Shown here: one piece after another, positions 6,512 through 8,762 of the stretch | Layout of the letters: every line of letters starts with the position of its first letter | Numbering within the stretch: position 1 is the stretch's first letter | Position numbers and translations under genes: made by a program | The notes under the pieces: model-generated | Databases searched by the model: none | Seen by the model: the letters and a program-made list of their open reading frames with translations, nothing else | Told to the model about the DNA's origin: nothing | NCBI GenBank assembly: GCA_003520025.1 | Contig: DOVP01000168.1 | Coordinates: 1-8,762 of the forward strand | Length of the DNA stretch: 8,762 nt | Direction: 5' to 3' | Origin: Phycisphaerales bacterium | GTDB taxonomy: Bacteria > Planctomycetota > Phycisphaerae > Phycisphaerales > SM1A02

Positions 6512-7119
6512 CCACCAAGCATCACATCCTCCCAACGAACCGGAAGATCATGATCGATGCCTAGCCGGTCGAGCAGTCGCCCCACCATGAAATCCACAAG
6601 GTCTTCGATTGATCGGGGTTGTGTGTAGAAGCCAGGGGAGAGTGGGATGATCGTGGCGCCTGCGGCCGCGAGCCGATCCATGTTGCCGATATCGATGCGA
6701 CTCAGTGGTGTCTCGCGGTGAGCAAGTAGCAATGGTCGGCCCTCTTTGAGTGTCACAGCGGCTGCTCGCTGCACGAGCGTATTGGTCATACCAGAAGCCA
6801 GAGCGCCGAGCGTATTGCTGGAACACGGCACGACGATCATGCCCTCGTGTTGGAATGAACCACTCGCAATCACGGCCCCCATGTCGCGGCCGGAATGCAA
6901 TACGACCTGAGCAGGATCGCTATGGCCGGCAAGCGACGAGGCCGTGACATCCACGATGCCGCATTCTTCCAAGAGCAATCGGCGACCAAGCGTGGACACA
7001 ACCACATGGACCTCGATCTCCCGCTGAGCCAGCAACTCGATGGTCCGAACTGCATAGGGTGCGCCAGAGGCACCAGTGATCCCGATAATGATTCGCCGAT
7101 CCCGATTCGTCCACGACAT
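6442..7119 (-). CDS. ubiX: UbiX flavin prenyltransferase
   Basis: UbiX joins dimethylallyl phosphate to FMN, making prenylated FMN, the cofactor of UbiD-type decarboxylases in quinone and aromatic-acid metabolism. The 225-residue product carries the family motifs in order: GITGASGAPYA (13-23, FMN phosphate loop), VVVSTLGRRLL (39-49), VVPCSSNTLGALASGMTN (96-113), LKEGRPLLLAHRETPLS (124-140), NMDRLAAAGATIIP (146-159) and VGRLLDRLGI (179-188). I place the start at ATG 7119, giving MSWTNRDRRIIIGITGASG. The frame is open 48 codons further up, but that extension lacks family character and covers the divergent promoter region. The tail after 190 is longer than usual (members are about 190-210 residues) and creates the 70-base overlap with the adaptor gene. 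No ubiD is present here. A TACACT box 6 bases upstream may be its -10. Identification is firm. Confidence 0.94.
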   Translation of the reverse strand: MSWTNRDRRIIIGITGASGAPYAVRTIELLAQREIEVHVVVSTLGRRLLLEECGIVDVTASSLAGHSDPAQVVLHSGRDMGAVIASGSFQHEGMIVVPCSSNTLGALASGMTNTLVQRAAAVTLKEGRPLLLAHRETPLSRIDIGNMDRLAAAGATIIPLSPGFYTQPRSIEDLVDFMVGRLLDRLGIDHDLPVRWEDVMLGGQPSVDSETASNTVPGGGSRSNT

Positions 7120-7125
7120 CCCCAC

Positions 7126-7131
7126 AGTGTA
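7126..7131 (-). promoter_or_regulatory. Possible -10 box of ubiX (TACACT)
   Basis: On the minus strand TACACT is followed by GTGGGG and then the ubiX ATG at 7119, so transcription would begin at about the start codon. GGGG directly before the ATG is too close for a normal ribosome site. No -35 box is clear. Confidence 0.3.
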
Positions 7132-7154
7132 GGGGCATCCCTGGGGGGCGCTGC

Positions 7155-7160
7155 TACACT
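7155..7160 (+). promoter_or_regulatory. Possible -10 box of the lipoprotein-cytosine deaminase pair (TACACT)
   Basis: TACACT lies 24 bases before the ATG at 7185, leaving room for a short leader that contains the GGAGAG ribosome site. No standard -35 box is seen. Confidence 0.35.
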
Positions 7161-7173
7161 GAGCCGCTGAATT

Positions 7174-7179
7174 GGAGAG
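7174..7179 (+). promoter_or_regulatory. Ribosome binding site (GGAGAG) of the small secreted protein gene
   Basis: GGAGAG ends 5 bases before the ATG at 7185, a normal position. It supports this start and contrasts with the leaderless-looking starts of the efflux, methyltransferase and ubiX genes. Confidence 0.65.
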
Positions 7180-7184
7180 CCCCC

Positions 7185-7724
7185 ATGCGATATCCCCTCT
7201 GCATTTTTTGCCTCCTGTTGCCTGCAGCGTGCGCCCCCGAGGCCGGCTGGCCCCAGGAAACACCGCTCCAAATCGCCTCGCCGGCCGAAGCGACCGTCAC
7301 AAGTGCCATCGCTACGGCGGTTGATTGGTGGATCGCCCGTGAACCAACGGCCTTGTCCGCCGGTCCGGTTTTGGTCTACCTCACGCCCTCGCTTGACCCA
7401 GCCAAAGCGTCACTTGCCAAACTGCTGCCGGCCTGTGATTTGGTTGATACCGACGAGGGTTCGGCCCTTGCCGTGCGGGCGGTCCGGATGCATCACTCAT
7501 CTGCGCAGATCGACCTCGATGCCCCCCGACCCAGCCGGGGACGACAGTTGATTACGGTCGACATGCAGAAATTCGCACTCACGCCTTGGAAAGTAACTGG
7601 CGCCAATTGGTGGCGTTTCAATAACAAGCAGTTGGACCGCATCACATCCGAGGCGGTTGCCGCCTCCAAGGAGACTGCTGCCGCTGAATCGAGCACGGCC
7701 ACTGCCCAGCCCGATGCCGAGTGA
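7185..7724 (+). CDS. Small secreted or lipoprotein of unknown function
   Basis: I do not recognise this 179-residue protein. It begins with a signal peptide (MRYPLCIFCLLLPAAC). Cys16 could be a lipid anchor, although the -3 residue is Pro, so the lipobox is imperfect; cleavage by signal peptidase I after CAPEA is the alternative. The mature part has a helical stretch (TSAIATAVDWWIAREP), a beta segment (GPVLVYLTPSL), and a Trp-rich region (TPWKVTGANWWRF, 141-153) resembling the short beta ends seen in small periplasmic proteins. The C-terminus, after about 160, is Ala/Glu/Ser/Thr-rich and probably disordered. It has a good ribosome site (GGAGAG) and a plausible promoter, and its last 11 bases overlap the cytosine deaminase start, implying co-transcription. 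No enzymatic motif is visible. Confidence 0.75.
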   Translation: MRYPLCIFCLLLPAACAPEAGWPQETPLQIASPAEATVTSAIATAVDWWIAREPTALSAGPVLVYLTPSLDPAKASLAKLLPACDLVDTDEGSALAVRAVRMHHSSAQIDLDAPRPSRGRQLITVDMQKFALTPWKVTGANWWRFNNKQLDRITSEAVAASKETAAAESSTATAQPDAE

Positions 7725-8169
7725 GCGATTCCACAACGCTTGGATCGATGCCGCAATCGAGCAAGCTGAAAATTCATGGTCTCAGGGCGGTATTCCAATC
7801 GGCTCGGTGCTCGCCCGCGCCGACTCCGGCGAGATTGTCGCCAGGGGGCACAATGAGCGGGTGCAGTCGGGTGACCCCACGGCACATGCCGAAGTTTCAT
7901 GCATTCGGCATGCAGGCCGCCGCCGGGATTGGGCGGAGTTGACACTGACATCGACGCTGAGTCCTTGCTGTATGTGCAGTGGAACGGCATTGCTGTTCCG
8001 AATTCCCAGAGTCGTGATCGGCGAGAACCGAACGTTCTTGGGCGCTGAAGAGTGGATGCGCTCCCAGGGGGTCGAACTCACCGTACTCGACGATCCACGG
8101 TGTGTTGCCTTGATGGAACGATTGATCCGGGAAAAACCAGACTTGTGGGCCGAAGATATCGGTGAGTGA
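7714..8169 (+). CDS. Fungal-type (FCY1-like) cytosine deaminase
   Basis: This enzyme hydrolyses cytosine to uracil and ammonia in pyrimidine salvage, in the cytoplasm. The 151-residue protein aligns from memory along almost its whole length with yeast Fcy1 (158 residues): GGIPIG (25-30), GHNERVQ (45-51), TAHAEVS (56-62), TLSPCCMC (81-88), IPRVVIGEN (97-105) and the C-terminal WAEDIGE (145-151), close to the yeast ending WFEDIGE. The zinc ligands would be His58, Cys85 and Cys88, with Glu60 as proton shuttle. Asn47, Phe108, Trp145 and Asp148 match the residues that hold and cover the pyrimidine in the yeast enzyme. This favours cytosine over guanine or tRNA adenosine as substrate. The ATG at 7714 is preferred because the yeast-like region begins there; the frame is open to an ATG at 7657 but that adds only basic, Pro-rich sequence over the upstream gene. 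There is no ribosome site, and it overlaps the previous stop by 11 bases. Confidence 0.9.
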   Translation: MPSERFHNAWIDAAIEQAENSWSQGGIPIGSVLARADSGEIVARGHNERVQSGDPTAHAEVSCIRHAGRRRDWAELTLTSTLSPCCMCSGTALLFRIPRVVIGENRTFLGAEEWMRSQGVELTVLDDPRCVALMERLIREKPDLWAEDIGE

Positions 8170-8174
8170 GTAGT

Positions 8175-8762
8175 TCAGGCCGTCAACCCAATCGTCATGG
8201 CAACTGACGCTGATTTTGATTTCTCTTGTGGCGGCTTGTACATCCATGGCCGTGGTGTGGGTGTACGGATCACCATCCACCACACAAAGAACAGTGCCAG
8301 CACGACGCGGCTGACATTGAACACGATGACTGGAACGGTTCCGTGAAGATCGACGAGCATACCGTCACCCGGGTACACGCCATAACCGAATAGGGCCGGA
8401 ATGCGGAACCAGTAATACGCCGACACTGCGGAAGCCGCAAATAGAGCGTCAAGTCGCCGACCGTCGGATTTTGGCAAGGCCGACCGAAGCAGCACCCACA
8501 ACACCATCGTTCCGAGCATGCTCCCAAGTGGCCACACCCAAGCTTCCGCGGCACCGATTGAAATGCCATCGGGCACCTGAAACCAACCCCAGACAAATCC
8601 CGGGAAACCGCCCACGATAATCACCCATGTCGCCTTGCGGGCCCATGTGGACTGACCTTGTCCGTGGCGAATCCCTGGAGCCGTGTCTGGACATGGGATC
8701 ACGCAGCGGACACATGTTTTGCAGTGGGCGCTTGTCACTGTGAGCAGTGACTTGGTTCCATA
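8175..8762 (-). CDS. Membrane protein with a 4Fe-4S motif, 3' part only, runs off right edge
   Basis: The frame is open through 8762, so the true start lies outside the window. A GTG at 8738 is probably internal. Of 195 visible codons, the first 30 contain CKTCVRCVIPCP, a CxxCxxCxxxCP motif that binds one 4Fe-4S cluster. Four probable membrane segments follow, around WVIIVGGFPGFVWGWF, AWVWPLGSMLGTMVLWVLL, ALFAASAVSAYYWF and TVPVIVFNVSRVVLALFFVWWMVI. A polar C-terminal tail ends the protein. This suggests a membrane-bound electron-transfer or polyferredoxin-type protein in the general style of NapH/CcoG, but I cannot assign it to a named family. Another Cys cluster may lie upstream, outside the window. 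Its stop is 5 bases from the convergent cytosine deaminase stop, leaving no room for a separate terminator. Confidence 0.75.
   Translation of the reverse strand, partial: YGTKSLLTVTSAHCKTCVRCVIPCPDTAPGIRHGQGQSTWARKATWVIIVGGFPGFVWGWFQVPDGISIGAAEAWVWPLGSMLGTMVLWVLLRSALPKSDGRRLDALFAASAVSAYYWFRIPALFGYGVYPGDGMLVDLHGTVPVIVFNVSRVVLALFFVWWMVIRTPTPRPWMYKPPQEKSKSASVAMTIGLTA

Larger units (their letters stand above)
7125..7161. repeat. 8-bp inverted repeat CAGTGTAG...CTACACTG between divergent ubiX and lipoprotein genes
   Basis: The left arm is at 7125-7132 and the right arm at 7154-7161, a perfect match over 8 bases with a 21-base G-rich spacer. Each arm contains TACACT pointing outward towards one of the two divergent genes. 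They could be two back-to-back -10 boxes or an operator for one regulator; the sequence alone does not decide. Confidence 0.5.

Noticed and set aside
7120..7263. 48-codon N-terminal extension of ubiX
   Set aside because: The extension covers the divergent promoter region and the start of the lipoprotein gene, has no UbiX character, and the family normally begins just before GITGASG. ATG at 7119 fits better.
7657..7713. Upstream ATG for the cytosine deaminase adding 19 residues
   Set aside because: It adds only a basic, Pro-rich stretch inside the previous gene; yeast-like similarity begins at the ATG at 7714.
8167..8177. Bidirectional terminator between the deaminase and the Fe-S protein genes
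   Set aside because: Only five bases separate the stops and I see no GC-rich stem with a T run.

Overview
The window looks like ordinary chromosome from a moderately GC-rich (a little under 60% by eye), Gram-negative-type bacterium. My best guess is a marine planctomycete of the Phycisphaerae type. That guess is an inference from the style of several proteins: a TolC-like lipoprotein with a PLLRGAG motif, a metallophosphatase with GDLHDH and QELIHG motifs, and a degenerate receiver protein. No marker gene settles it. I see no rRNA, tRNA, CRISPR array, transposase, prophage or integration site.

Left third, minus strand. A tightly packed block is read right to left from about 3149: a beta-class DNA methyltransferase, a PPP-like metallophosphatase and tsaB (t6A tRNA modification). 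The three are joined by two 4-bp stop/start overlaps. A 230-bp gap follows, holding a short reading frame broken by one TGA. Then comes the N-terminal part of a receiver-like protein (start at 371) that has lost its phosphorylation site and runs off the left edge.

Middle, plus strand. Divergent from the methyltransferase is a two-gene unit: a TolC-family outer-membrane lipoprotein (3209-4978) and an HlyD/AcrA-type periplasmic adaptor with an unusually long coiled coil (4988-6511). No inner-membrane pump gene accompanies them here. The adaptor gene ends inside the 3' end of a convergent ubiX (6442-7119, minus strand), giving a 70-bp coding overlap.

Right third. Divergent from ubiX, across a short region with mirror-image TACACT boxes, is a small secreted or lipoprotein gene of unknown function (7185-7724). 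It overlaps a fungal-type (FCY1-like) cytosine deaminase gene (7714-8169). Five bases beyond that, convergent, is the 3' part of a membrane protein with a CxxCxxCxxxCP iron-sulfur motif (8175 to the right edge).

Functional themes are drug/solute export across two membranes, prenylated-FMN supply (UbiX), tRNA modification (TsaB), pyrimidine salvage (cytosine deaminase) and an orphan DNA methyltransferase. I found no clear new multi-gene system. The most unusual items are the methyltransferase-phosphatase-tsaB coupling, the phosphatase's altered metal-site motif, the receiver domain that cannot be phosphorylated, the complete yeast-type cytosine deaminase active site, and several genes whose -10-like box lies only 6-7 bases before the start codon.
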